DNA from: Phaeosaccion multiseriatum
Lineage: Eukaryota > Ochrophyta, other classes
Assembly: GCA_965112735.1 (NCBI GenBank)
Contig: OZ218950.1
Coordinates: forward strand, 7,192,001-7,256,000
Direction: 5' to 3'
Length of the DNA stretch: 64,000 nt
The notes under the pieces are model-generated. The model did not search any database. It saw only the letters and a program-made list of their open reading frames with translations, and was not told the origin of the DNA. Of the stretch, positions 37,987-49,095 are shown one piece after another. The stretch's first letter is position 1, and the number at the start of each line of letters is the position of its first letter. A program made the position numbers and the translations under genes.

Positions 37987-40900
37987 TCAATCCAAGAATT
38001 GCATGTCCTGGCACGCCTTCTGCCACTTGCGCTCGCCCTCGGCGCTAACTCTTTGTCGCCTCTGGCCTGAGCCCCTGCTACCGCCTGATGCCCATCCCCG
38101 CTTCCCCTTCTTGCCCTGCTGCTGGCCCTGCTGCTGGCCCTGCGGCTGCCCGGTGGAGTGCCCCCACCCCCACCCGTCCCTCTTCTGTTGCTGCTGGTGT
38201 GGGGGCCGAGGAGGTTCATACTCTTCTTGGCCGTAACCGTAAGCACTCCGACCCTCGCCCCTGCTCGTGCCCCTGGCATGGCCTCCACTTGCCGAGAGCC
38301 TCTCCTGCGTGCCTGCCCGCCCCCCGTCGCGTCTGTCCCAGTCCCGGTCCACCCGCTGCTGCTGCTGCTGCTGCTGCTGATACTGCGCCTCCATTTCCCT
38401 TGCCTCCTCCTCCTGCTCTCTCAGCTCCCCCTGCAGCTCCCTCACGAGCCCATCCAGACGCTCGATGTGTTTGTCCCTCTGCTCCACCTCCCCCCTGAGC
38501 CGTGCCTGCAGCTCCCCGAGGGCGTCACTCCTGTCCCCCACGGCCCTCCTCAGCCTCCGTACGTCCTCCTCCCACTCACTGCCCATAGCTGCTTGCTCCT
38601 CCTCCGCTAAGGCGAGCTCCTCTCGGTGCTCCTCCTCGGCCTCGAGCAAGTCGCTTCGCAGGGCCTGTTGTCATGTGGTGTCATGTGGTGTGATGTGGTG
38701 TGGTGGGGTGTGGCGCAGTGAGTAGTGTGTCCGTGAGGCAAAGAGGGGCAGATTGAGGCAGACAGAGAGAGAGAGAGAGAGAGACAGAGAAAGAGAGAGA
38801 GAGAGAGAGAGCGGCTAGCGAGGGACTTCCACACAAACCCACTGCCATGGAAGGGGGCCCCCGCAAAAAGGTCCCCTACTAGAGCCCCTTTCGCGAAGGA
38901 GGTTCCCCTATACTAGGGGTGTTTCTGCCCCCGCCTCACCTGCAGCTCGGCCGCGTGTGCCTTGTCCCTCTCCTGCATGTCGTCCCGCAGCCGCTTGAGC
39001 TCCTGTGCCACTCGCAGCGCCCTCCTCTTGGAATCTGAGTTTGAGTTTGAACTTGACCCCGCTCCGTCCTCCGTATCACCAACCGCCGCAGCCTGTGAAT
39101 CGTCCAAGTCGCGTAGACCCAGTTCAGAGAGAAGGTCGCTCGTGGCTTGCAGACTCCCGAGCTCCGCACGAAGGCCGGCGTTGTCCGCCTCTGCTGCGAA
39201 TAGCTGGCGAGACAAACCGAACAATCGTCACGGGCATATGAGGGCACACGGGCAGAGTGAGTTTCAAGTTATGCGGGCACGCTTCAGTGCCGCACTCCTC
39301 CACCGTAGCTCACCCCTCTGCTGCTGCTCTTTGATCGCTCTTCGGTTGTATTTCCTCCTCCGCCATCCTCCTCGGTTCTCCCTCAAGCTCAGTCAATCTA
39401 CTCTTAATCAATCATGCTTTCCCCCCCAAGGCTTGTCCCCCTACCTGCCTGCCTTCCTTCCTACCTGCCTACATCACCCTTAATCGCCCGCCCCCTGCCC
39501 TGCTCCAGCCCCTTCCCCAGCCACGTACTTCGTTTCAGTTTCAGTTCAGTAGACCCCTAACCAACGGCTGCCTGCACTTACCCCCTGTGTAGCCTGCGCG
39601 AGCCTCCTCCTGCCCCTGCCAAGCTCCTCCTGCAGCAGCACAGTGCGGTTACGGAATTTGTTCAGCTGCCCCACCAGGCCCTCCTCCACAGAGCGCCACT
39701 CGCGACGCGTCCTGACACCAAGGACAAGAGAGACGTGTGAGAGAGATCACAATGGCAGGTTCTTCGGGGGAAAGGGCACGAAACCACAGGGGGAAACGCT
39801 ACACGAAGCAGCACCACGAAGCGGCACCACGAAGCGACACCGAAAGTACCTGGAGTATTCGTTCTCCACTCTCGATAACTCCATCTCCAAGTCGCCCATG
39901 GACGCCTCCATGCGGCCGAGCTGCTGCTGGTACTTGACCTTCAGCTTGGACGCGAACTGGCCCGCGGCCTGGGGAGGGAGGCACGCAGAGAGGGGTGAGG
40001 GAGGAGGGACGGGGGGGCACACGCCGCCGTTGGTGTCTCTGGCTGCCTCGAGGGAGAGAGGAGAAGGGCTATTGGCCTCGATGATAGAGGCATAGAGGCA
40101 CAAGCAACTCCTCTTGGCCCCCGTTCCGGAGCGTTCCGGGAGGAGCTCAGAGAGAGAAGCAAGCGGCCATTCAGGGAGGCTCAGCCTGGCTGCTGTCAAG
40201 TTTGGCTCAGAGAGAGAAGCAAGCGGCCATTCAGGGAGGCTCAGCCTGGCTGCTGTCAGGAGGCTCAGCCTGGCTGCTGTCAGGAGGCTCAGCCTGGCTG
40301 CTGTCAGGAGGCTCAGCCTGGCTGCTGTCAAGTTTGGCCTGAAGGGTTCTCTCCTTGTCTGTCTGCCTTCCTGCTGCCCGTATGCCTGCAGCCCATAGGC
40401 CTGCATGGGCCGAGCGATGACTCCAACCCTTCGGCCCCTTACCTCAATCTCCTTGCTGCTCTCTTGGAGTGCCTTCCTCAGTCGGGTGCATTCGCCTGAC
40501 AATTCGGCAGTCAGCACCTGTGGAAGGGCCAGGGGGGGGAGCAGTAGGAGCAGCAGCAGCAGCAGTGGCATTGCATGGGTCAAGGCTCGCAGGAGAGATG
40601 CACTCCAAGGTGTCTGAGAGGAACGCTTCTCTAACCAAGGACCCCTGTTTGCTCACTCACCTGACTAGACTCCTCCAGAGCATCCAGTTCCGCCTCAAGG
40701 TGCCGGCTCTAAAGGTGGAGAGGAGACCAAAGCAGAGGGAGGAGAGAGAGGGGGGGAAGGAGGGGAGCGGGGGGGAAGGAGGGGAGCGGGGGGAGTGGAA
40801 TCAAAGGCGGAACGCTCCAGGCACACGGCCGCTGTGCGTTCTTGGAAATGACAGACGGTCAGACAAGACAGGAACGGAAAGACGCACCCTCTTCCTCTCG

Positions 40901-41812
40901 TCGAGCGCATTCTCCGATGCTACTTTTGCCATTTGCAGCGCCTCTGCCACGCTGAGCTCCAACTCTGCGCTCCGTGCGGTTTTTTCGGCCGCAGCTCTCT
41001 GCACCTCGAGCAGCTTGCCCTGCAGCAGGACGCACCTGGGAGGGGGGAGGGGGGTGGGAAGGAGGAGATGGGGAGTATTCGTCAGGGGAGGCGACATACA
41101 CGCACACGCGTACGCACATGCACACATGCACACAGACACAGACACACCTGTTTCTGTACACCTCCAATTCGCCAGCGAGTTCCTTCGTCCTTTCGCTTTG
41201 CTCTACAGTTTCGATCTTTTTGCTCTCCTCCCGCCCCTCCTCTTCCCCCTTCTTCTCTTCCTCCTCCTCCTCCTCCTCCTCCTTTTGGTCCTCCTCAACG
41301 ACAATCTTGCCCTCCTCCTCCTTGTCGTGGTCGCTCCTCTTTTTGGGAATAAGCTGAGGAAATCCCCCCAACATCCCCCCCAAGCTGGCCTGGAAAGATG
41401 CGGCAGCCGCTGAAGGTTCTGCCAACTCTGGTGGGGCGAATCCTCGCGCCGCAGAGGGGGGTTCGTCTCTCGCAGGATCTCTCGGAGCCGCCCACAGTTG
41501 CCCCCAGCTCACCCCCAGCCTCCTCCTGCGGCTCCTTCTACATGTACTGCTCCCACTGCAGCCGCTGTTTAAGGCTCCAGTGCCGATTTCATTGTTGCAG
41601 AGCTGGAGTCGCCCTCGGTGCTGCCCTCCATCGGGGCTGTCGCCGCTGCTACTGCGCCTTCTCCTGTGGCATCCCCTTCTACTCCAAGATTGCACCACCG
41701 ATGCTTGGAAGGAGAGCTGGCTTAGGCGATGCTGGTCGTGATGCTTCTGTGGGTGGTGCCAGGCCTCGACTGCCCCCGCCAGGAGCAGCAAGAGCCCTCC
41801 CCGATGAGCCAT
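37987..41812 (-). CDS. Long coiled-coil protein, function unknown
   Basis: At least seven exons carry heptad-rich sequence in one direction. About 41812-41150 has LGGMLGGFPQLIPKK, a Glu/Lys-rich stretch, then RTKELAGELEVYRNR. About 41036-40890 has LEVQRAAAEKTARSAELELS. About 40520-40441 has LSGECTRLRKALQESSKEIE. About 39970-39850 has LKVKYQQQLGRMEASMGDLE. About 39740-39585 has EEGLVGQLNKFRNRTVLLQE. About 39205-38941 has RALRVAQELKRLRDDMQERD. The last exon, 38664-37987, has LRSDLLEAEEEHREELALAE and a Gln/Gly/Arg-rich tail ending KACQDMQFLD. Golgin or other tethering and scaffold proteins look like this, but no GRIP, GRAB or TMF motif is seen, so no function is assigned. The 5' end is uncertain: ATG 41812 is the nearest in-frame start, and the residues after it look unlike a coiled coil. 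Confidence 0.65.
40140..40336. repeat. Nested tandem repeats in the coiled-coil gene
   Basis: A ~60 bp unit containing AGAGAGAAGCAAGCGGCCAT occurs twice. Its 21 bp end, AGGCTCAGCCTGGCTGCTGT plus one base, is amplified to five tandem copies. It lies between exons and is read as intronic. Confidence 0.8.
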
Positions 41813-41836
41813 AGGAGTGAGGGGGGGTAGCAGCTC

Positions 41837-41867
<31 letters not shown>

Positions 41868-42129
41868 GGCCTTGAGATTGCCGCCTTCCTACTCCACCTT
41901 CCCCAACGAACTGGCACTGGGGTTGTTGTTCCCTCGGATCACATTGGTTGCACATTAGATCTATACCCATCCCTTTGCCCCCCCCTGCGTTTAGGATCTA
42001 ATGGTGCTTCTGGCATGCTGCTGATGTTCTCCTTTCACTGCTGAACAACACTGACCGGCAGCAAGTTGCAAAAGGGCTGGGGTGGGAGAGAAAGCCTTTG
42101 GCAGGCCGAGTCATCTCTGAGCGCCATCC
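41813..42129. promoter_or_regulatory. Shared upstream region of the coiled-coil and NUP50 genes
   Basis: 317 bp between divergent starts. It holds a CTG triplet run (about 41840-41866). No recognised core promoter element. Confidence 0.4.
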
Positions 42130-44746
42130 ATGTCCAAGCGCAGAGGAGAGAACCGCCAGCTCAGGCCTGAAGAGGTGGAGGCCCAAGAGGCAGAGGTGTG
42201 TGGTGGAAAGATAAGGCAAAGGGCTGTCTGGGTGCATGCTTATTTACGCGCTCCCAGTCTCGTTTCAGTGCTCTAGAATTGTTGAGTTGGGGGGGAGGTG
42301 AAGGGCGAGAGCACATCGAGCTTACGGCGAGCGCGTTACGAGGTGCTGCTGCTGCCAGTAGGGTTATGGAACTGCCGACAGTAGACTGGATCTCCTCGAA
42401 ATTCCAACCCCCAAATCTCTTCTCTCTCCCTCTCCCTCCTCCTTCCTCCTTGCTTTGCTTATACTTCTACCTGCATCGCCGCAGGAGTCTGTTGAGGCCG
42501 GCGTGTTCCAGCGCGCCTCGGAAGAGCAGCTGCAGAAGAGGAAGATTGTGTCCGTCAAGAGGAAGAAGAGGCCGGCGGCAGCAACAGCGGCGCCCGCACC
42601 TGCCTCCTTGGGAGGGTCCGCCTCAGTAGGGGCGTCTTTTGCAGGTGTGCGACGCTAGCTCGTGTGCGTGTGTGTAGCTATGGTTACCTTACATACCTCC
42701 GGGGTTGGGTCTCAGCGTTACTTCCATGACCACCGACTGCATATCGTAGGCGCCTCCATCCACATGCATCCTCCGCATGTACCAATCGCTGCTGCTGCCC
42801 ACCCTACTCTTCTCGTGTTCCCTCGCCCTCCAGGAGCCCTACACACAGGTAATGGGGCCGATTCCTCGCCCGCCGCTTCCCTGCTCAACCCCTTTCAGGG
42901 CTTCTCCGCCCTCACCCCCTCCGCCCCCAGCTCTGCGGCTAAGGCAGGTCAGTCAGTCAGTGTTTGGGAGCTTTCCAAACAGGCTCAACACATGTAACAG
43001 TTCCTTGCAAGCATGTGTTTCTGACACGGCCCATGCCCCCCTCCCGCCCAAAGGCGCTGCCTCGACCAGCACGAGCGCCCCCTTCTCCTTCGGGGCACTA
43101 GGAGGAGGAGGAGGAGGAGGAGGAGCGAAGGAGAAGGCGGCAGGAGGAGCAGCAACAGGAGCAGGGGGAGTAGTAGTAGCAGGAGGAGGGGGCTTCTCTT
43201 TTGGTGCGCGCCCCTCCTTGCCCGTCCCTGCCAAGCCTTCGCCCTCGCCCGCCGCTCCACCGGGTAGCAGCGGCAGCGGCAGTGGCTCTGTCAGCTTTAG
43301 CGCAGACACGTTGGGCGGCGGTTCAGGATCCTTCTCAGCCAAGCCCAGGCCACCCTCCACACCAGGGCCGAAGAGCGGTGGCGGTGGCGGAGGGAGGGGC
43401 ACAGAGGGGGACACGGCCATGACGCGGCTAAACTCGACCTTCCGGCGGTGGGTGACAGCCCAGGCATCCTCCAAGCCGCTGAGCTCCTGGGCAGAGGGGC
43501 TTCGCGACTACGCGACACACGCTGAGAGGCTCCGGGCCAAGCACAGCGGCAGCGGCGGAGGCAGCAGAGCCGGGGAGGGGGCCAAAGAGGGTGAGAAGGA
43601 GGGAGGCGGGCTTTGGCGGCATGGCATGTGGATTGGGAGTGAGTGAGTGTCGGTTCGCTGGCATGATGACTGCTGTATACCGCAAGTACCTGCGTGCACT
43701 GCCTGAGTCAATCCCCGCTGCCCGCCCCCTCTCTGCCCCTGCCTCGCACGACAGCTCGGGCGGCGATACCCGCTCTCGGCTCGGGGACGGGTCCCTCGGA
43801 GTACCCGGTAACCCCGGGGTTGAGCTTTGGCTCCTCCTTGGCTGTGCCTACCCCTGCCAGTGGAGGCGGCGGTAGCGGTGGGGGAGGGGGGAACGCAAAG
43901 AACACGCCCAGCTCTGTGGGCTTCTCGTTTAACGCCCCAGCCAACTTCTTCTCCGCCCCCGCGGCACCACGAGCAGCAGCAGCAGCAGGTGGGGGGGGGG
44001 GGTTCTCCTTCGGGGGTCAAGCAGCGGCGCCAACACTACCCCCAGCAGCAGCACCAGCAGCAGCCGCAGCCGCAGCAGCAGAAGCAGGAGGAGGAGGAGG
44101 AGGAGGAGGAGACGCCGAGGACGGCTTCCCGAAGGAGCAGCCCACGGAGCTGGGCCGAGCAGCGGGGGAGGAGGATGAGAGGGTGGTGCGGGAGATGCGG
44201 TCCAAGCTGTTCCGCTTCAACGTGGAGACCAAGGAGTGGGGGGACATGGGAAAGGGGCAATTGCGGCTCATGCGGCACAAGCACACGGACAAGCGGCGCA
44301 TGGTACTGCGCAACGAGGGGGGGAAGGTCACGCTCAACATGGCCGTCTCGAGTGGTGAGCATGTTGCAGGGGGCTGTGGAGAGGAAGGGAGAGGGAGGGA
44401 GAGGGAGAGAGGGGCGGGTGCTGGGGGACTTTTTGAGGGAGACAAAGAGAAAGAGAGCGAGAGACGGGCGGGTGCGGGGGCCGTCCGAGTGAGGGAGAGG
44501 GAGGGAGGCTGACAAATTGTGCACTGCATGCCCATGTCCTGCCCTGTCCTCAATCGATGCCTCCGTATGCCTCTGCTGCAACCCCGACACGACACAGGGA
44601 TGAAGTTCGACAAGACGAGCAAGGGCGTGCAGTTCGTGGGCCCCAGTGAGGACGGTACGGCGCTGGTCAAGTACTTGGTGCAGCTGAGAAAGGCGGAGAT
44701 CGACAGCCTCTTCGACAGCTTCGTGGGGCTCGTCCCTACATCATGA
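42130..44746 (+). CDS. NUP50: NUP50-like nucleoporin with C-terminal Ran-binding domain
   Basis: Nuclear-basket nucleoporin that helps recycle importins and binds Ran-GTP. Six exons: 42130-42195, 42485-42644, 42834-42947, 43054-43590, 43755-44354, 44598-44746, giving 541 residues. The N-terminus MSKRRGENRQLRPEE, followed by GVFQRASEEQLQKRK and NPFQGFSAL, matches the NUP50 N-terminal importin-alpha-binding layout (basic start, FxxASEExLxxRxI, NPFxGF). The middle has FG-type pieces in Gly/Ala-rich sequence (FSFGALGG, FSFGARPS, LSFGSSLA, FSFGGQAA) and STFRRWVTAQASSKPL. The C-terminus is a RanBP1-type domain: MRSKLFRFNVETKEWGDMGK, GQLRLMRHKHTDKRRMVLRN, ending LVKYLVQLRKAEIDSLFD. Gly and Gln homopolymer runs sit in CAG/GGA-rich exons. 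Confidence 0.9.
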
Positions 44747-46015
44747 CACGGAGCTTTGCCGCACATGAACACATCCTGGGTGCCATACAGAGTTTTCATT
44801 AATCATAAAATTCGACCCTAGACGGTTATCTGATTACTGATTACGGCCGGCGCCAGCCGGCCTGATTACTGATTATGGCGCCAGCCGTGCCTGATTATTG
44901 ATTCGCCGGCCCCCTTTCCAGGCTACCTTACGCCACCTTACGTAAGATTGCCAACAACAGACAGCGCGCACGCGCACACATGCACCGCCCTCTGCCCTTG
45001 GAGACGCTCGGTAGGCAATACGCAGCCTGGCAACACACAAGAACAATGGCTGGCAAGTATTCCAGTGGCATATACCAGAGGGAAGGGGGAAAGGTGAAAG
45101 GGAGCTAAACACCCTGAGCGATGCGCGAGAAGAGGAGCGAGACTCAACAAGACAAAACCACGCGACTCTCGTGCCGGCCTCCAAACGCAAGTGCAACGGG
45201 CACAACGGGACCTGGAGGAGGCCTCGTTTTGCTCTTTTGCCTCATTTTCAAGCCCTTTCGCCCTTTCCCGTTCCCGATTTTCTCCGCCCCGCGCTTTTCT
45301 GCGGATTTCGAAATTTTCAAAAATTTGTAAATATTTGTATCTTCCAAATTCCGCTCCTTTCACCCTTGTTTATCGCCTTCCATCACGTTGCCAATGTTTC
45401 ACAGACACACAATACCTTCGTGTCACGCTCGCCAAAATTTCCTGCTCGAATATCGGTCAGGTGGTAAGTGTTGTGGCTTGAGACATGGCATCCATTCACA
45501 AACCAACTCCTTTGCCCAGAAGGTGAGATGGGTGTCCCTATATGCAGTAGAAGAGGGGGTGTGGACGGGAGAGAGGGAAGGAGGGGAGGGCCCGGGGTGA
45601 GAGGCAGCAGAGATGGTGTGGAGGTGTTACCGGTTGTTTGAACGACCACCCTGTACCGGCCTGTGGCGAAATTGTTGCGGAGGTCTCAAAGCTGGGGCCC
45701 ACCGCCGCTGGGCCGAGGCAGGGGCGAGGGGGAGAGGCGAGGAAGGCAGGAGCAGAGAGGGAACGAGCGGCGGGCAGGGTGTGGCGTCTTGTGTGTTCTC
45801 CTGCCGCATTTGCCGTGCCATTTCTGTGGAGAAGGCCTGTGGAAAGACAAAGACAAAAGACACGTAGAAAATCTTACCAGCACAACCCCCCTCCCTCTTC
45901 CCGCTCCCTGCCTTGCTCCTCCCGTCCTGCTCCCTACCCTCCCGCCCTCTCCCTTTTATTTCTCCAACCATGCCCCACCGCAGCGTCCATCTTTCGCCAA
46001 AGAAAGACGGACAAA
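44747..46015. other. Intergenic region with short tandem repeats
   Basis: No gene recognised. At 44831-44910 a ~34 bp unit (CTGATTACTGATTA plus GGCGCCAGCCG) occurs three times. Around 45240-45330 the sequence is rich in TTTCGCCC and ATTTTCAAAAATTTG words. The last part (45860-46015) is pyrimidine-rich and is the likely 5' UTR of the next gene. Confidence 0.5.
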
Positions 46016-48046
46016 ATGCCGTTCTACCTTCCCAAGCGGGTGATCACACTCGCGGTCCTTTTCGTGGGCATCCTCGCTTTGCTCGGAGGAGGCCTCGCCG
46101 ACACCCCCGCGCCTACGCTGGCGCCCGCTGAGCCTACCCCTGCGCCGACGGTGAGTAGAAAAGGCCTTTCTTGGGTTACTATTTGTGTGAGGGCGCTGAC
46201 CACCCATGTGAAGAAAATGTTTCGTCCCGAAGCCTATCATGCCGCACTGCTTCACACTGCTTTTACTCTTCCTTGTCCTTCCCTTCTCCTCCCTTCACAG
46301 GTCACCATCACCATCATCATCATCGGAAATTTCAACATTTCGTTCCTAAGAGCTCTGCTCGAGTTCTTGTTTGGTTTCTCTCCCATCCGACGAAACCTGG
46401 CCGTCGGCGACGAGGCGCCCCCCCAGCTCTTCAACACGGTGCTCGAAATTGTGGAGAATGCCGGAGAAGTGGCAGCGGCCGAGGTCAGCGCCATCTCCAA
46501 CACCGTGACTGCCTTTGAGTTGTTGGAGGTGGAGGAACCCAACCCCGAGCTCGCCACCTACGGGGCATCCTACACCATGACCTTCGTGGTGCCCCTTGAC
46601 GAGGACGTGGACGTGGACCTGAACGACATTCTCCTCACCATTAACGAAGAGCTCAAGAAGGGCGCGGAGGAAGCTGAACTTGACATTTCCCACGTCACGG
46701 CCGTCGGCTCATCGTCCCCAACCCCGGTGCCGGCGCCGACCCCTGTGGCTGTTACTCCCATGCCTACCTCGGCCCCCACCCCGGCCCCCACCACCGCGGC
46801 GCCCACCACCGTCGCCCCCACCACCGTCGCCCCCACCACTGTCGCCCCCACCACCGCGGCGCCCACCACCGTCGCCCCCACCACCGCTGCCCCTGTTCCC
46901 GAGGACACCCTGGCCCCCACCACCGCGGCCCCTGTGTGCGTGCCCGGAGCCCCCGTGCCTACCGCCGAGTGCATGGACTGCCAGGCCCTCTGCACCGCTC
47001 AAGGAACCACCTGCTTCATCGACGAAACCTGCCCTTACACCCAGGGCGGTCTGGGATGCAACTTGTTCGGCATTCCCAACTGCCGCGGTTGCGGTGGAAG
47101 CGGCACCTTCGCCAGCATCACCTGCGGCGACTGCCCCATGGAGCCCTCCACCGTGTGCTCGCCTGTCCCCGCGCCCACCATGATGCCCGCCCCCGCCCCC
47201 ACCATGATGCCCGTCGTGGCTCCCACCATGGTGCCAGTCATGGCTCCCACCATGAAGCCGGTGGCTCCCACCCCGCCCACCCCTCCCACCATCATGCCGA
47301 CACCGCCCACCCCCGCCGGCGACGAGTGCACCGACTACTGCACCAAGTACTATCCCGGTGACCTCTCTTGCTACACGGACCCCGCCTGCGCAGGAGGAGG
47401 AACCGGATGCGGAGCCCACATCGGCGCGCGCATCAAGGCCGGCATCATCCCCGACGCCTTGTGCCGCTTCTGCGGAGCGGCCCCCTACTACTCCTGCCCG
47501 ACGGCACCCACACCCACCCCGCCCTCACCCACACCTACCCCTCCTACCCCTCCTACCCCTCCCACACCTACCCCTCCTACCCCTCCCACACCGCCCACCC
47601 CTACGCCCCCCGCCGGCGACGAGTGCACCAGCTACTGCGCCAGCTACTGGCCCAAGGATCTCTCTTGCTACTCGGACCCCGCCTGCTCCAGGGGAGGAGT
47701 CGGATGCCGAGCCCACGAGGCCGTGCGCAAGAGCTCCGGCGTCATCCCCGACGCCTATTGCCGCTTCTGCGGATCGGACCCCTACAACTCCTGCCCGTCC
47801 GGCCCCACGCCCACGCCTCCTTCGCCCACGCCGCCCACGCCCACCCCGCCCTACCCCACGCCCGTGCCCGTCGCACCCGTGGACGAGTGCTCGGAGTTCT
47901 GCGCGGCTGCTCATCCTAACTCCCCAGCATGCTTCACCGACCCCACGTGCCCAGGGGGTGAGCCTAGCGGAGGCCTTGGATGCAATGCGCACGGGGAGAG
48001 GTACTGCCGATTCTGCGGTTCCGGCAACCTCGCGGCCTGCCCATAA
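46016..48046 (+). CDS. Secreted Cys-rich repeat glycoprotein with Ala/Pro/Thr linkers
   Basis: Two exons, 46016-46150 and 46301-48046 (626 residues). ATG 46016 begins a signal peptide (VITLAVLFVGILALLGGGLA), cut before DTPAPTLAPAEPTPAPT. The 150 bp intron is in frame. A ~110-residue globular region follows (NFNISFLRALLEFLFG; LDEDVDVDLNDILLTINEEL). Then come four Cys-rich modules joined by linkers of APTT, APTMMP and PTPPTP repeats that are probably O-glycosylated. Modules 2-4 share DEC-x3-C, LSCYxDPAC, GxGC-x-AH, CRFCG and a closing SCP; module 1 is more diverged (CMDCQALCTAQGTTCF). A cell-wall or extracellular-matrix role is inferred from architecture. The module is not one I can name. Codon use is GC-rich like its neighbours. 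Confidence 0.85.
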   Translation: MPFYLPKRVITLAVLFVGILALLGGGLADTPAPTLAPAEPTPAPTVSRKGLSWVTICVRALTTHVKKMFRPEAYHAALLHTAFTLPCPSLLLPSQVTITIIIIGNFNISFLRALLEFLFGFSPIRRNLAVGDEAPPQLFNTVLEIVENAGEVAAAEVSAISNTVTAFELLEVEEPNPELATYGASYTMTFVVPLDEDVDVDLNDILLTINEELKKGAEEAELDISHVTAVGSSSPTPVPAPTPVAVTPMPTSAPTPAPTTAAPTTVAPTTVAPTTVAPTTAAPTTVAPTTAAPVPEDTLAPTTAAPVCVPGAPVPTAECMDCQALCTAQGTTCFIDETCPYTQGGLGCNLFGIPNCRGCGGSGTFASITCGDCPMEPSTVCSPVPAPTMMPAPAPTMMPVVAPTMVPVMAPTMKPVAPTPPTPPTIMPTPPTPAGDECTDYCTKYYPGDLSCYTDPACAGGGTGCGAHIGARIKAGIIPDALCRFCGAAPYYSCPTAPTPTPPSPTPTPPTPPTPPTPTPPTPPTPPTPTPPAGDECTSYCASYWPKDLSCYSDPACSRGGVGCRAHEAVRKSSGVIPDAYCRFCGSDPYNSCPSGPTPTPPSPTPPTPTPPYPTPVPVAPVDECSEFCAAAHPNSPACFTDPTCPGGEPSGGLGCNAHGERYCRFCGSGNLAACP

Positions 48047-49095
48047 ACGCTCAGCTTGGACGCAAGTCGCTTAGGAGGGAAAATGAAGGGAACCACTTGT
48101 GGCATCACCCTTGTGAGAAGAGACCTTTTGTTTCGTGACGTGGTAGTTTTTTGGAGGGCGGGAGTGGACGGGTGGACCTTCCTGCCCCTCGCCGCTCTTA
48201 AGAAGCGGGGAGGGAGGACGGACGGACACTCGGCGACCGCATTTTGTTCGTGTTGTGACAAGCGTAAGAATAGAAGTATTGTGTTGGTTTAAGAACATAT
48301 ATATGTACGTCTGATGTATGTCTGATATATGCTGTGTCTACTTTGCGGCTCGGCTGCTCATAGTTCGATCTTGACTTCATGGTTGGTGATGTAAGCGAGG
48401 TCGCTCACCTCCAGACACTACCGTTTAGAGTCACCAAAACGTGCCCCGCCCCCTCCCCTTCCACTCCAAACTGGTCTAACAAACTGAAACCCCCCGTTCC
48501 TTACGTAAGGGCTGTGCGGGTCTTACACAAGGGTGTCTTGCAGCCCAGAGGGCCCTCCCTCCCCCCCCCCTAAAGTGCCTCTATCGCCGAGTTGAGCAGT
48601 ACGCCAATCGCCTTTGAAGTAGGTGTCTTGGAGGTGAGTGTCCTCTCTTGGTACGTCTTGACTTGTCTTGACTTGATGGTTTGTTTGTCTTCTCTCCTCT
48701 TCCTCCATCTTTAGCACCACGGAGAGAAAAGATTGCCCAACTTCGGTGTCTCTTTTGTACTAGGAAGTACTGAAGTATCAAATATGCGAGCATGCGTCAG
48801 ACTCACTGAAGTACTGAAGTACCACGTACTGAAGTATCAGTACCAAACACGCGTCAGCCTCTCCCACGGGTATCAGTACCAAACACGCGTTAGCCTTTAT
48901 GGGAAGGGAAGGCCGCAGTCTCAGAGCCCCTCGCGCCGCTTCTTGCATTGATTGGCCCATTAGGCCTCGTACACTCACACTCAAACTCAAACTGGCCGTG
49001 GATGGGCAGCTCGCAGCGGCCGTGCCCGGCCCTGCACGCTCCGCTGGGAGCTCGACCAATTTCCACTGTCATCCACTGCCATCCACTGCCATCCC
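48047..49095. other. Intergenic region between the Cys-rich gene and the MCM8 3' end
   Basis: No gene recognised. At about 48775-48896 short direct repeats occur: CTGAAGTAYCA several times, then TATCAGTACCAAACACGCGT twice. Both flanking genes end here (convergent), so part is 3' UTR. Confidence 0.5.

Noticed and set aside
45638-46015. Upstream in-frame extension of the Cys-rich protein
   Set aside because: It has no ATG before 46016 that would leave a signal peptide at the N-terminus. The ATG at 46016 directly precedes an ideal signal sequence.
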